Virus record (IMG/VR): IMGVR_UViG_3300018080_000128
Location: 39,828-103,827 of that record
DNA length: 64,000 nucleotides
From: a virus
Strand: one strand, 5' to 3'
Shown: one piece after another, positions 40,572-48,759 of the stretch
Layout: the number at the start of each line of letters is the position of its first letter
How positions within the stretch are numbered: position 1 is the stretch's first letter
The notes under the pieces: generated by a model
Seen by the model: the letters and a program-made list of their open reading frames with translations, nothing else
What the model was told of the DNA's origin: nothing
Database searches by the model: none
Position numbers and translations under genes: made by a program

Positions 40572-41126
40572 TCAGTCCTTCTTATCAGGCGTAAACTGAG
40601 TTCTTTTCTTCACTTCTAGCCTGAATCCCACGTACGTCGTCGAGTCTAACACATTACCGCTAGTTCCCGATCTAACAACATCCCACCACTCATCAAACAC
40701 ATAAATCACGTCACCTTCTTTGGGTAGACGCCCCTCCACGGTGGTCCCCTCGTAGGCACACTCCCAGTGGTTCCTGGATATGGATACGATGCCGTCGAAC
40801 TCAGCAACGAAACCACCCTCCCGAACAGAAGGAGTCCGCCCGTCAGATTCGACGAACTCCATAGCGCACGGGAAGGTAATATCAGGCTCCGGTATCTCTG
40901 CCTCCGCGTCAGGGTAAAAGTTCCACGCGTCCTCGCTCCTAGATGGAGTCCCAGGAGGCGAAGACCCACCGTACAGGGGATCATTGGTCGGCTCCCCGTA
41001 AAGAGCGTCGACGTTCTGTCCCCTGTTCAGTGAGAAGTATTCGCAGGTCGGCCCTGATAGCTCGATCCGCTCCTCCTCAAGGCTACGCAAATACGTAGCG
41101 TCTTCGTCGTAGTAGACACGAGCCAT
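40572..41126 (-). CDS. Neck protein candidate (gp14-like)
   Basis: 184 residues. RVYYDEDATYLRSLEEERIE then LSGPTCEYFSLNRGQNVDAL at the start, and RLPKEGDVIYVFDEWWDVVR near the end. T4 gp14 has a comparable early Cys-Tyr segment and a K-E-G-D-x-I-Y motif before its C-terminus, and lies between portal-proximal and tail genes. The match is short, so the call rests on motif order and position next to a gp13-like gene. Confidence 0.45.
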   Translation of the reverse strand: MARVYYDEDATYLRSLEEERIELSGPTCEYFSLNRGQNVDALYGEPTNDPLYGGSSPPGTPSRSEDAWNFYPDAEAEIPEPDITFPCAMEFVESDGRTPSVREGGFVAEFDGIVSISRNHWECAYEGTTVEGRLPKEGDVIYVFDEWWDVVRSGTSGNVLDSTTYVGFRLEVKKRTQFTPDKKD

Positions 41127-41147
41127 GGTTAGACCCTTCTGAGAGAC

Positions 41148-42524
41148 TTACTTTTCTGTCTCGTCTTTGGTAAGGAAATATTTCTTCAGAATGATGTCTG
41201 CCATGTCAACCCCGGAGATTTTCGACACAGCTATGTAAAAGATAATCGAAGCGTTCGAGGGAACCGCCCGGATATACTTACCAAGCATGGGGGAATGCCT
41301 GTGAATGTTTCGCATGAACTTCTGAAATGCCCTCTTAGGCGAGCGAGCAATAACATCCTGGGCCTCGGCACGATCTTCCGTACCAAACACCTTGTTCCAA
41401 TCATCCCAGCCTATCTCGTCTATGACCTTGTTGACCTTTGTAAACAGCGCCTTGTCCAGTGTCCACTCGGGAATGCCAGACTTGAACAGCTTGATCGCCT
41501 TCTGGCTAATCTTGAAAGCCCCTGGCTTTGCCTTCTTCTCGTCGTCGGGCATGGCCAATGCAGGGTCGGCCTTCTGAGCCTCTCTTAAGTCGATGTCTTT
41601 ACTTTGAAAAGGGGGTGTCTCTCCTCTTTCCTCTCCGCGCTCTGCCTCCATCATGGCAACGCTGCGGTCAAGATAGTCCAGTGCCTCGATGAATGTGCGG
41701 AGTTCATCGTCAGAGATGTCCTCTTTCCTGAGCTTCTTCTTTAGGACCTTGGCCATAGCGGCCCCTGCGCCTTTTGAACCGTCCCAGCAGCGAATGTCTT
41801 TACCTTTTTCGCGAGCAGTTCTTCCACAGGGACGCTTGGTAGACGCAAAGTTCGCTACCATGTCACCACTTTTGGCCTTCTTTGCCTTCGTGAACTTGAG
41901 CTTGGTCTTGCCAGAGGAAAAGGATCCACCGTCCGCTTTGTCGATCTCCTTTGGACCAGAAAGTTTCCCCTCTTTGTCGTGGAACGGGTTGCCCTTTTTG
42001 CGCTTCTTGGGTGCTCCAGAAACCTTGTACTTCTCGTCTAAGGCAACCATTACGGCCTCAGTCAAGTTGTCTACTGCTTCGTCGCTATCCTCGGTAACGT
42101 ACTCGTCATACGCCATGAGTACGGCCTGGAAAACGTCCGGCTTGGTCCAGATCACATGTGGAGCAAAATGGACAGAGTTCTGCCCCGACTCCATGGTCAA
42201 TCTGACTTCACCGGCTTCCAACATCCCTGTGTCCAACACGAAGTCATACAGCTCCTGCGCGTCGGAGAGGTCTTCAAATGTGAAGTAAATCTCTGCATCG
42301 CTCTCTTTGCCCTGCGCAGGCTTGATGTCCTTGCGGTCTTGCATGCGCATGAGGGGAACCAGGTTACCGGATATTGCTATGTCAGACTCGTCGATTTGAT
42401 GAATCTGATCAACAACGGCGCTCTCGTCCAACTTCCTATACCCGAGCTTGGCCTTGTCGTCCTCGCTGAGGATCTCCAGGACGTCCTCGTGCATCTCTTT
42501 CAGCTTCTTGATGTCGTGGTACAT
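41148..42524 (-). CDS. 458-residue head-region protein
   Basis: Start ATG 42524 chosen (GGGAG upstream); an earlier TTG would lie inside repeat copy 6. N-terminal helix MYHDIKKLKEMHEDVLEILS; middle charged with SDAEIYFTFEDLSDAQELYD and a Lys/Gly-rich region (KKRKKGNPFHDKEGKLSGPK; GGSFSSGKTKLKFTKAKKAK) containing two Cys; C-terminal helical GIPEWTLDKALFTKVNKVID and KAFQKFMRNIHRHSPMLGKY. The basic stretch could contact DNA, as in internal head proteins. No family recognised. Confidence 0.65.
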   Translation of the reverse strand: MYHDIKKLKEMHEDVLEILSEDDKAKLGYRKLDESAVVDQIHQIDESDIAISGNLVPLMRMQDRKDIKPAQGKESDAEIYFTFEDLSDAQELYDFVLDTGMLEAGEVRLTMESGQNSVHFAPHVIWTKPDVFQAVLMAYDEYVTEDSDEAVDNLTEAVMVALDEKYKVSGAPKKRKKGNPFHDKEGKLSGPKEIDKADGGSFSSGKTKLKFTKAKKAKSGDMVANFASTKRPCGRTAREKGKDIRCWDGSKGAGAAMAKVLKKKLRKEDISDDELRTFIEALDYLDRSVAMMEAERGEERGETPPFQSKDIDLREAQKADPALAMPDDEKKAKPGAFKISQKAIKLFKSGIPEWTLDKALFTKVNKVIDEIGWDDWNKVFGTEDRAEAQDVIARSPKRAFQKFMRNIHRHSPMLGKYIRAVPSNASIIFYIAVSKISGVDMADIILKKYFLTKDETEK

Positions 42525-42536
42525 TTCTTTCTCCCG

Positions 42537-42550
42537 CGAACTCAAGTTCG
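42537..42550. repeat. 14-bp dispersed inverted repeat, copy 6 (CA-centred)
   Basis: Exact CGAACTCAAGTTCG between the stop of the neck-like gene (42555) and the ATG at 42524; abuts that gene's ribosome binding site. Confidence 0.9.
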
Positions 42551-42554
42551 CAAA

Positions 42555-43274
42555 TTATTCTGCGAAGAAGCCGACTGGCGCCTGAAGCAACCTGGCCTTC
42601 TCCTCGGTGTCTTGCTCTAGAGCCTCTCCATTCGCATAGAGAGCATCTCCATCCATCGTGAACTCCCCGGTCGCCGAAGGCTTCCCAGAGTATTTCATCC
42701 GGATAGTAGCCAAAGTCTTCATCGCTTGAGCCAGGGCATATTTCCTGAAAATGTACATCTCATGGTTCTCTAGGTACGTGAGATCCACATTCCGAGAGAT
42801 GTAATTCACAAGTATCGTGGTCCCCGCATCTGGCTGCGGAGTCAGGACCAACACTCTTCTTGCTCGCTCGAAAACCCAATCCTGCTCAGCACCTGCAATC
42901 TGCTTGGCCATCTCCCTGTATTGAGTGTACTGAAGAAGTGCCGAGTATCCACCACCGCCGCCGCCGTAAATCCACTGATATGGGTTCACCTCTACATCCG
43001 CCCACTTGAAATAATCAGTCAGCGAATGACCAGACACCTCAAATGCAACATCAACCACTGAGTCAACATCGTCCGCAATCGTATCCACATCGTACTCGGT
43101 AGCCCCGGTCAGCGTAAACAGGGTCCCTTTGCCCTGGCCAACCCAGGACTGCCACCATACTTTAGCGTCGGTTATGGCGTCGTTGAGATGCTCCGCAGTC
43201 AGCTCGACCTTTACTGTCCCTAAGCCTAGCCGCCGCTGGATCCACTCTTTTATTTGAGCCTCGTTGAAACGCAT
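42555..43274 (-). CDS. Neck protein candidate (gp13-like)
   Basis: 239 residues. MRFNEAQIKEWIQRRLGLGT then LNDAITDAKVWWQSWVGQGK and TLTGATEYDVDTIADDVDSV: a helix with D-A-I-x-D-A, an aromatic stretch, then T-E-Y-D-x-x and a D-V-x-S-V-V-D-V strand, matches the layout of T4 gp13-type neck or head-completion proteins. The C-terminal half has EQDWVFERARRVLVLTPQPD and YLENHEMYIFRKYALAQAMK. A GGGGGG run (about residue 105) is unusual. GAAGGAG precedes ATG 43274. Confidence 0.55.
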   Translation of the reverse strand: MRFNEAQIKEWIQRRLGLGTVKVELTAEHLNDAITDAKVWWQSWVGQGKGTLFTLTGATEYDVDTIADDVDSVVDVAFEVSGHSLTDYFKWADVEVNPYQWIYGGGGGGYSALLQYTQYREMAKQIAGAEQDWVFERARRVLVLTPQPDAGTTILVNYISRNVDLTYLENHEMYIFRKYALAQAMKTLATIRMKYSGKPSATGEFTMDGDALYANGEALEQDTEEKARLLQAPVGFFAE

Positions 43275-43277
43275 TGG

Positions 43278-43952
43278 CTACTCCTTCGAAACTTCTCCTG
43301 CCAAGACCTTGTCAACAGCATCGCTGATAGCCTGAGCCACGCGGAGAACGTCCTTTTCGAGAATGCCATTCCGCTTCAACGTCTTGATAGCTATGTCGTT
43401 TATGTCAGACAGAACTTCGTTAGCCTCAGCGTCGCTGAACTCGCCAGCCGACGAAATGGAGCTTTTTATATCCGACGGAAGGTCTTCCGGATCGACAGAA
43501 TCGCTGTCCCCATCCTTCTTACCCTTCTTGTCGTCTTTCTTGTCGTCTTCTTTATCGTCCTTGGACTCTTCGTCTTCTTCGTCTTCCTTGTCCTCTTCGT
43601 CCTCTTTGTCCTTCTTGGCTATACTGGAGGACATCTTCTTTGCTCCCCCGGTATCCGAGGCAGTAGGATCCCCCGCCTCACTCATTGCATCCAGCTTGGC
43701 CTGAACACGAGAATCGAGGGCATTCTCTACCTCTTCCTCCGCCTTCTCAGACGCGAACAGATAGAGAGAACTCCGGAAGAAGCTAGTTCCCCCGCTGCTC
43801 TCCGCCATGATGATACCGAAAGGAGTCACCGTCCGGACAGACCCCGACATGACTTCTTTGCCCATTCGAGTCCGGACAACAACCGAGTCACCTGTTGAAA
43901 GCTCTCCAACAGGGACAACGTTTTTCATTCTCATCTCGTGTTCCAGTGCCAT
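43278..43952 (-). CDS. Acidic low-complexity head protein
   Basis: 224 residues. A small N-terminal beta domain (VVPVGELSTGDSVVVRTRMG, then SVRTVTPFGIIMAESSGG) is followed by about 50 residues of Asp/Glu/Lys repeats (EDEEDKEDEEDEESKDDKED) and a C-terminal helical part (FSDAEANEVLSDINDIAIKT). Acidic repeats of this kind are typical of prohead core or scaffold proteins or DNA mimics. Which applies here is not known. AAGGAA lies upstream of ATG 43952. Confidence 0.65.
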   Translation of the reverse strand: MALEHEMRMKNVVPVGELSTGDSVVVRTRMGKEVMSGSVRTVTPFGIIMAESSGGTSFFRSSLYLFASEKAEEEVENALDSRVQAKLDAMSEAGDPTASDTGGAKKMSSSIAKKDKEDEEDKEDEEDEESKDDKEDDKKDDKKGKKDGDSDSVDPEDLPSDIKSSISSAGEFSDAEANEVLSDINDIAIKTLKRNGILEKDVLRVAQAISDAVDKVLAGEVSKE

Positions 43953-43985
43953 ACTGATTTTCCTTCCAATTGAAGCGATCTGAGA

Positions 43986-44633
43986 TTACTTGCCCAGTAC
44001 GTGAAAGAGCTTCTTGAGTTTTGCCTCAGGTATCCTTAAACCCAATTCCTTGTTTATCTGCAATGCCCTGTCGATAGACTCTCCTCCAACAGGGCTCTTT
44101 GGAACCTTCTGAGCCGCTTTGACATAATTTTTGATGAACTTAGAGGCTTTTGAAACTACAACATTAATGGCAGCTTCGGCCTTGCCGACATGTTCAAAAG
44201 ATGGATCGCCTTCAACGGTCCAGGCGCTATGCCTGCCCCCTAAATCACTGTAGAGAACCTTGTTGCCGAATTCAAACGATGCAATCCTGCTCTCTTTGTT
44301 GGTCGCCGGGCTAAGCGCATAAAGAACAAGAACAGGATAATGGTTCTTGTATCCCCGCTCCTCTAGGGCTGCCCTTATCTGAATCGCATTAGGAGAGTCC
44401 ACCGGAGCTGATGCTGAGTAACCAGCCATAGGCATGGGCGAAGCACCAAGCGGAGATAAGACAGCCCTGAAAACATCCTGTGGGTGAGTAACCACAAGAT
44501 TCTGCCTGCCCGGATCATGTGTATGCTTGACCCTGGACATTGCCTCGGCTAATTCCTCGCTGGAACCATTGGACTCAGGAAGATCGGCATCGGAAACCCC
44601 AGCCATCTCTAGCATCTCATTCAGAATACTCAT
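43986..44633 (-). CDS. Hypothetical head-region protein
   Basis: 215 residues. N-terminal MSILNEMLEMAGVSDADLPE is a short amphipathic helix followed by an acidic Ser/Gly linker, a form also seen in other proteins here and in T4 capsid-targeting sequences. A mixed alpha/beta domain follows (RQNLVVTHPQDVFRAVLSPL, then AIQIRAALEERGYKNHYPVL, VLYALSPATNKESRIASFEF). No catalytic motif recognised. A structural or packaged role is suggested by location near the capsid genes. Confidence 0.65.
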   Translation of the reverse strand: MSILNEMLEMAGVSDADLPESNGSSEELAEAMSRVKHTHDPGRQNLVVTHPQDVFRAVLSPLGASPMPMAGYSASAPVDSPNAIQIRAALEERGYKNHYPVLVLYALSPATNKESRIASFEFGNKVLYSDLGGRHSAWTVEGDPSFEHVGKAEAAINVVVSKASKFIKNYVKAAQKVPKSPVGGESIDRALQINKELGLRIPEAKLKKLFHVLGK

Positions 44634-44634
44634 T

Positions 44635-44793
44635 TCAAAACCTCATCCATGTTGAGACAGGCTGACGGTTCGCCAACCATGAACTCTGTAAACGGGTAAT
44701 ATTCAGACACTTATCAAGAAGAAGACCCACGAACCCCTCTGCTTCAATGCTTGTGCTGGCCTTTTCCACAGAAAGGTTCATCGACCTTGTCAT
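44635..44793 (-). CDS. Possible 52-residue protein
   Basis: Hand-translated frame from ATG 44793 to TGA at 44635, filling the 162-base gap between two head-region genes. It begins MTRSMNLSVEKASTSIEAEG and continues FVGLLLDKCLNITRL. Its stop overlaps the region before the next gene's ATG by the same coupling style as elsewhere (ATG 44633 lies 2 bases after). A second ATG at 44778 has AGGA at a better distance. No family recognised; could be chance. Confidence 0.4.
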   Translation of the reverse strand: MTRSMNLSVEKASTSIEAEGFVGLLLDKCLNITRLQSSWLANRQPVSTWMRF

Positions 44794-44795
44794 TC

Positions 44796-45221
44796 CTAGT
44801 TCTTCAGAGAGGATAACTTGCTCCTCCTTTTGGACTTCTTGGGCTTCGGCTTGACCTCTACGACATCGTCTTTCGTGCCAAGCTCACCGTCTTTACCAGG
44901 ATCTATGGTCGCCTCCATATCGCCGATCTCGACTTTTATAGGCTCATCTTGCTTCTCATTGTCACCCTGCGGCACTTCGGGAGCAACAATTTTTTTCTCC
45001 GGCGCCTTGACTGGCGGTTTGGCAATCAGCACCTCGGTAATATACCCGGCCTCCACGATTGCGCTCATGTCAAGATCCGTCTCCGTAATCTTGCCCGGTT
45101 TGAACGCTACATCGACAAATATCTTGCGTGCAGGAGCATTTCCTTCGGCTGCCACATGCTTAACCCCGTGATGGGTACATGGCTTGGTCTGGAATCCTGC
45201 GAGCATATATTTTTTAGACAT
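44796..45221 (-). CDS. Small structural protein next to the capsid gene
   Basis: 141 residues. MSKKYMLAGFQTKPCTHHGV then VAAEGNAPARKIFVDVAFKP form an N-terminal beta-rich domain of about 70 residues, then a Pro/Lys/Glu-rich tail with an acidic IDPGKDGELGTKDD segment and a basic end (KPKPKKSKRRSKL). AAGGAG precedes ATG 45221, and a strong terminator lies between this gene and the capsid gene. A decoration or core protein is possible; nothing in the sequence decides. Confidence 0.65.
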   Translation of the reverse strand: MSKKYMLAGFQTKPCTHHGVKHVAAEGNAPARKIFVDVAFKPGKITETDLDMSAIVEAGYITEVLIAKPPVKAPEKKIVAPEVPQGDNEKQDEPIKVEIGDMEATIDPGKDGELGTKDDVVEVKPKPKKSKRRSKLSSLKN

Positions 45222-45235
45222 GAAAAATCTCCTTC

Positions 45236-45272
45236 AAAAAAAAGGGCCGAGCCGGTTTTCCCGACCCAGCCC
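45236..45272 (-). terminator. Strong terminator after the major capsid gene
   Basis: Minus-strand 12-base stem (GGGCTGGGTCGG / CCGGCTCGGCCC with three G-U pairs), loop GAAAA, followed by eight T residues. It lies 33 bases after the capsid stop, as expected where a very abundant transcript has to end or be trimmed. Confidence 0.88.
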
Positions 45273-45304
45273 TGGGGGTTCTGATCAAACTAGTGAGCTA
45301 AGCC

Positions 45305-46903
45305 TTAGAGACTAGTTGTCACCGAAGGCAGACCCGAAACGTTGATCACTCCGTAGTACTCAGGACGCAACATCTTAGTTGCGTAACGAGTGCGGACACC
45401 CTTACGGAATGTGAAGTCGTTCGGATCCATGAAGGTTGGTGTCAGTTGTAGTGGCACGTAAGGTGCGTACACGTAACCAGCGTCCAGGAAGCTGTTGCCT
45501 TTGAGACCGACGAGGATCTGTCCGTCCGCCATGTAAGGATCTTGGTAGACCGCATACTTGCGAAGCAGAGTTCCGATTCTGGTGATGCCGAAGTTGGCAG
45601 TCACAGGACCGTAACTTGGGCTCTGGATATTCTGCTCGATGGAGGCGAAGTCGCCGTGTGTCGAGAGTTGGTCCAGGAGTCCACCGACCGCAGTCGAAAC
45701 AACCAGGAAGTTCGCGGGAGCGCGAGTGGTTGTTTTGTGAATGCGAGCGGACACTGCACTGATTTGAGTCAGCAGCTGGCGAATGCTCTCTACTTCACCA
45801 GGAACAGTCGAGCTGTAGGTGTAAGCAGCGGTGTGACCGGCGTTGTTCACGAGGTCTGTGATGATCTCGCGGTCTGTCTCCAGAAGAACCTCGTTGGAGA
45901 ACGTAGAAACAAACTCTGTCTCTGCATCCAAGCCGTGAAGGGCTTTGAGGTCGTCCATGGCTTCTACGGACCAACGAGCTTTGAGCTTACGACTCTCGGC
46001 TTGAACGGTCGATAGAGTGATGTCCAGACCAATCGAAGGAATCTCGGCACCAGAAGTCTGGCCTACGAGTTCCCAGTTCACGAAATACTGGAGGTAGATG
46101 ACGGTGTTGTCGACGAACAATGCGCCAGCAGCTGTACCACCGGAACCGACAGGATCAATCGCCCATGCGCCTGTGGCGATGGTGAATGTTCCAACGGTGT
46201 TGCCAGTGGCAGTATTGTCGATCAGATTGCCAGAAGCATCCATTGTGGCGATGGCTTCGGTTGGAGCCGATGCAGCATCAGGATCGACAAAGCGGTAGTA
46301 CGCTTTGACGTAGAAAGTGCGCTGTCCGACTGTTCCGTTGTCACGGATGGGAGACCATGCTGCTCCACGGCAGTTGGTTCCAGCCTGGGTCAGGGCGTCT
46401 GTGGACGTTCCTGTGTCTGTGCAAACTACGTCGTAGTCTACGAACTCAGAGCTGTAATACTTCGCGAAGTTCTGATTGAGATTGTCGCCTGCTGCCAATT
46501 CACCGTCGTAACCCATGGCTGTCGGAAGATCAGCAATAGGTGTCTGAGGAATCTTGGTTCCTTTGCGATCTTCGTACTTTTTCTCGTAGTAGAAGATGCC
46601 GGAAACAGGAGAGGTCATGGGCTGAACCGATACCAACTGGTTGGCAATCAGATTCGGGAAAACCCTGCGCAGGATCGGGAACACGTATTTCGTGAACGCG
46701 CCTGCGTTTGTGGATAGAGTATCCTCATTGAAGCTCTTCAAATGTTGAAGCTCATTCTCCAAAAGGACAGCGGTGTTTTTCTTCAGATGGGTGTCCTCGA
46801 TGCCGCCAAGCATCTTTCCCCATTTTTGGACGCATGCACCAGTATAAGACTCGTCAAAAACAGTCTTGGCTCCGGCTTGCTCGAATAGTTCTCTAGCTTC
46901 CAT
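45305..46903 (-). CDS. Major capsid protein, T4 gp23-like
   Basis: 532 residues from ATG 46903 (GGAG upstream; the preceding in-frame TTG is less likely). Signatures of the gp23 family: VFPILRRVFPNLIANQLVSV, QPMTSPVSGIFYYEKKYEDR in the first third, IGLDITLSTVQAESRKLKAR then WSVEAMDDLKALHGLDAETE in the middle, and the C-terminal YVYAPYVPLQLTPTFMDPND. An insert-like beta domain occupies about residues 170-290 (VGQRTFYVKAYYRFVDPDAA; GTFTIATGAWAIDP). It forms the head shell, with the N-terminus probably removed by the prohead protease encoded upstream. HK97 fold by family. Confidence 0.92.
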   Translation of the reverse strand: MEARELFEQAGAKTVFDESYTGACVQKWGKMLGGIEDTHLKKNTAVLLENELQHLKSFNEDTLSTNAGAFTKYVFPILRRVFPNLIANQLVSVQPMTSPVSGIFYYEKKYEDRKGTKIPQTPIADLPTAMGYDGELAAGDNLNQNFAKYYSSEFVDYDVVCTDTGTSTDALTQAGTNCRGAAWSPIRDNGTVGQRTFYVKAYYRFVDPDAASAPTEAIATMDASGNLIDNTATGNTVGTFTIATGAWAIDPVGSGGTAAGALFVDNTVIYLQYFVNWELVGQTSGAEIPSIGLDITLSTVQAESRKLKARWSVEAMDDLKALHGLDAETEFVSTFSNEVLLETDREIITDLVNNAGHTAAYTYSSTVPGEVESIRQLLTQISAVSARIHKTTTRAPANFLVVSTAVGGLLDQLSTHGDFASIEQNIQSPSYGPVTANFGITRIGTLLRKYAVYQDPYMADGQILVGLKGNSFLDAGYVYAPYVPLQLTPTFMDPNDFTFRKGVRTRYATKMLRPEYYGVINVSGLPSVTTSL

Positions 46904-46932
46904 CAATTTCTCCGTTGGTTAGGCCGCTCTAG

Positions 46933-48693
46933 TTACTCCAGACCGGCTAGGCGTTGCATCTCGCTCATGTTGTTACCGAACTCGTCGACCTGTGGACGAC
47001 CAGATGCGGAAGGCTTAGCTTGATGCGACTCGTTCAATTCCCTCTCGGACATGGCCTGGCCACGGGACAACCTTGCCCGCATAGCCTCCAGATCTCCTCC
47101 TGGGATCCCTTGAACTCCCCTCTCTTCAACCAACGTATCAATTGCGCTCTTGGAAGTTACACCCTCCATTACGCTCATCAACTGTCTACCATTAGACAAT
47201 CCAGCAACCTTTTGGACCTTGTAGGCTTCCAACCTGGAACGCTTCTCCGCATTATCCGCCTCGGCTAATGCTTCGTCGCGCTCTTCCGTCATAGCCTCAA
47301 GTTTGCCATCGAACTCTTCCAAGGCGTTTCGCGCCGCCTGTAATTGATCGCTGGCCTCCGTACCCACTTCTACAGCTTTCAACAATTTATCATTCAACGT
47401 ATCAGTCTTCTCCGACAGGAGAGAAATTTGACCTTTTAACTTGGCGTTCTCCTCGCGAAGCTCCGCCTCTGCATCAGACACATACCCCTCACTCAGGTCA
47501 GGGGCTTCCTCGATCATGATGCCAATCTTGCGTTCTGCGTCATCCACGCTGGTGAATTCTACACCCTCGATGATATTCCTAAACGCATCACGCATCGGGT
47601 GCTCGCCGATGTTCCTCTCGATAACCAGCTCGCACTGCGCTCTCAGCGCCGCTTTCTCGGCATCCTTGGCTTGCTGCCTTGCCTCGGATACCTCTAGCTC
47701 GGAAGCTCGGAGAGAATCGCGTACAGCGTCCTCGTCTGGAACCGAGTTGTACGCAGACACCATCTCAGAGATAGCAGCCAGGACGCCTTTCGCCCCGCCT
47801 ACCTCTGGATCGGACTGGAACTCTTCACGGATGGACTCAGTGAGATCCGCACGCACACCAGTGATTGCATCCGCTAAACGCTGCTCGAATCCCTCCGCCA
47901 TTTCCCTGCGGAGTTCTTCCTTGGCAGTAGCGTCGATCTCTGCCTGGGCCTTCACCCTGGCGTCCTCTTGGATCTTCCCTGCAATCTCAGGGAACTCAGC
48001 CAAGAACAGATCTGCTGCATCCTCTTTCTCGTTAACATCCTCGATGAAGATCTCAGGAAGCGCTGTCTTGACCGCAGGATCAGCTACGAAATCCCATGTC
48101 TTCAGAACGAAGTCATCTTGGACAACATCGCCTTCCACCTTGGGATCGTCAGATGGGCGAGTGCTCCCGAATCCACGAGAGGAAACGCCTATCTGAACAT
48201 TGGCAGCGATGAGGGCCTTGAGATTCTTACCCTCTGCGGTATCCAGAATCTCTGCCTCTCCGATAATCAGACCGTCATCGTTGACTGTCAGATCGGTAAT
48301 CACATGAGAAACCCGCTTTAGCGAAGTCTTACCGTCGGATGGATGGTCAAGCTCACCTAGTACCCGACGAGAAGAGATGTCCTCCGAAAGTCTGCCGATC
48401 TCTCTGTTCATCAGCTCTTTACGATAGATGCGACCATTTTGAGTTGGGATACCTACGCGTCCGAACTCACCACGAGCAACAAATTTCCCGTTCTTAGACT
48501 CCGTGAGAGTCATCTGAACCGGGCTAGCTTCGATTAGCACCTGGGGCATTCCATCACCTGTTTCTTCACCACGCCTTCTGACGTGCGAGTATTCTTCTAA
48601 GAGGGTTTCGCTTGAGCCTCCGCTTGGCTTCTGGGGAGACTTTCCTATCAGTTTTCTTCCCATCCGGACGAGCGCTTTTCTTGAGTGACTCAA
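46933..48693 (-). CDS. Prohead protease fused to scaffold (gp21-gp22-like)
   Basis: 586 residues; a TTG start at 48693 with GGAGG 9 bases upstream is used, but ATG at 48663 is possible. Residues about 60-220 are a T4 gp21-type protease: PTQNGRIYRKELMNREIGRL, RRVLGELDHPSDGKTSLKRV with the catalytic-type H-P, and QIGVSSRGFGSTRPSDDPKV with S-S-R-G. The remaining 350 residues are a long coiled coil (SDAEAELREENAKLKGQISL; AARNALEEFDGKLEAMTEER), ending EFGNNMSEMQRLAGLE, a scaffold-type end. In T4 these are two proteins; here they are fused, so the scaffold is delivered with its own protease. Confidence 0.88.
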   Translation of the reverse strand: MSHSRKALVRMGRKLIGKSPQKPSGGSSETLLEEYSHVRRRGEETGDGMPQVLIEASPVQMTLTESKNGKFVARGEFGRVGIPTQNGRIYRKELMNREIGRLSEDISSRRVLGELDHPSDGKTSLKRVSHVITDLTVNDDGLIIGEAEILDTAEGKNLKALIAANVQIGVSSRGFGSTRPSDDPKVEGDVVQDDFVLKTWDFVADPAVKTALPEIFIEDVNEKEDAADLFLAEFPEIAGKIQEDARVKAQAEIDATAKEELRREMAEGFEQRLADAITGVRADLTESIREEFQSDPEVGGAKGVLAAISEMVSAYNSVPDEDAVRDSLRASELEVSEARQQAKDAEKAALRAQCELVIERNIGEHPMRDAFRNIIEGVEFTSVDDAERKIGIMIEEAPDLSEGYVSDAEAELREENAKLKGQISLLSEKTDTLNDKLLKAVEVGTEASDQLQAARNALEEFDGKLEAMTEERDEALAEADNAEKRSRLEAYKVQKVAGLSNGRQLMSVMEGVTSKSAIDTLVEERGVQGIPGGDLEAMRARLSRGQAMSERELNESHQAKPSASGRPQVDEFGNNMSEMQRLAGLE

Positions 48694-48759
48694 AACCTAC
48701 TGCCTCCTTGCGACCAGACGAATACTTCGTCCTTCTCTCTTTGCCGCCTTTGCGACGGC

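Noticed and set aside
47441-48196. Plus-strand open frame of 251 codons opposite the protease-scaffold gene
   Set aside because: Composition is Ser/Ala-rich as expected from the complement of a Glu/Leu-rich coiled coil; no family motif.
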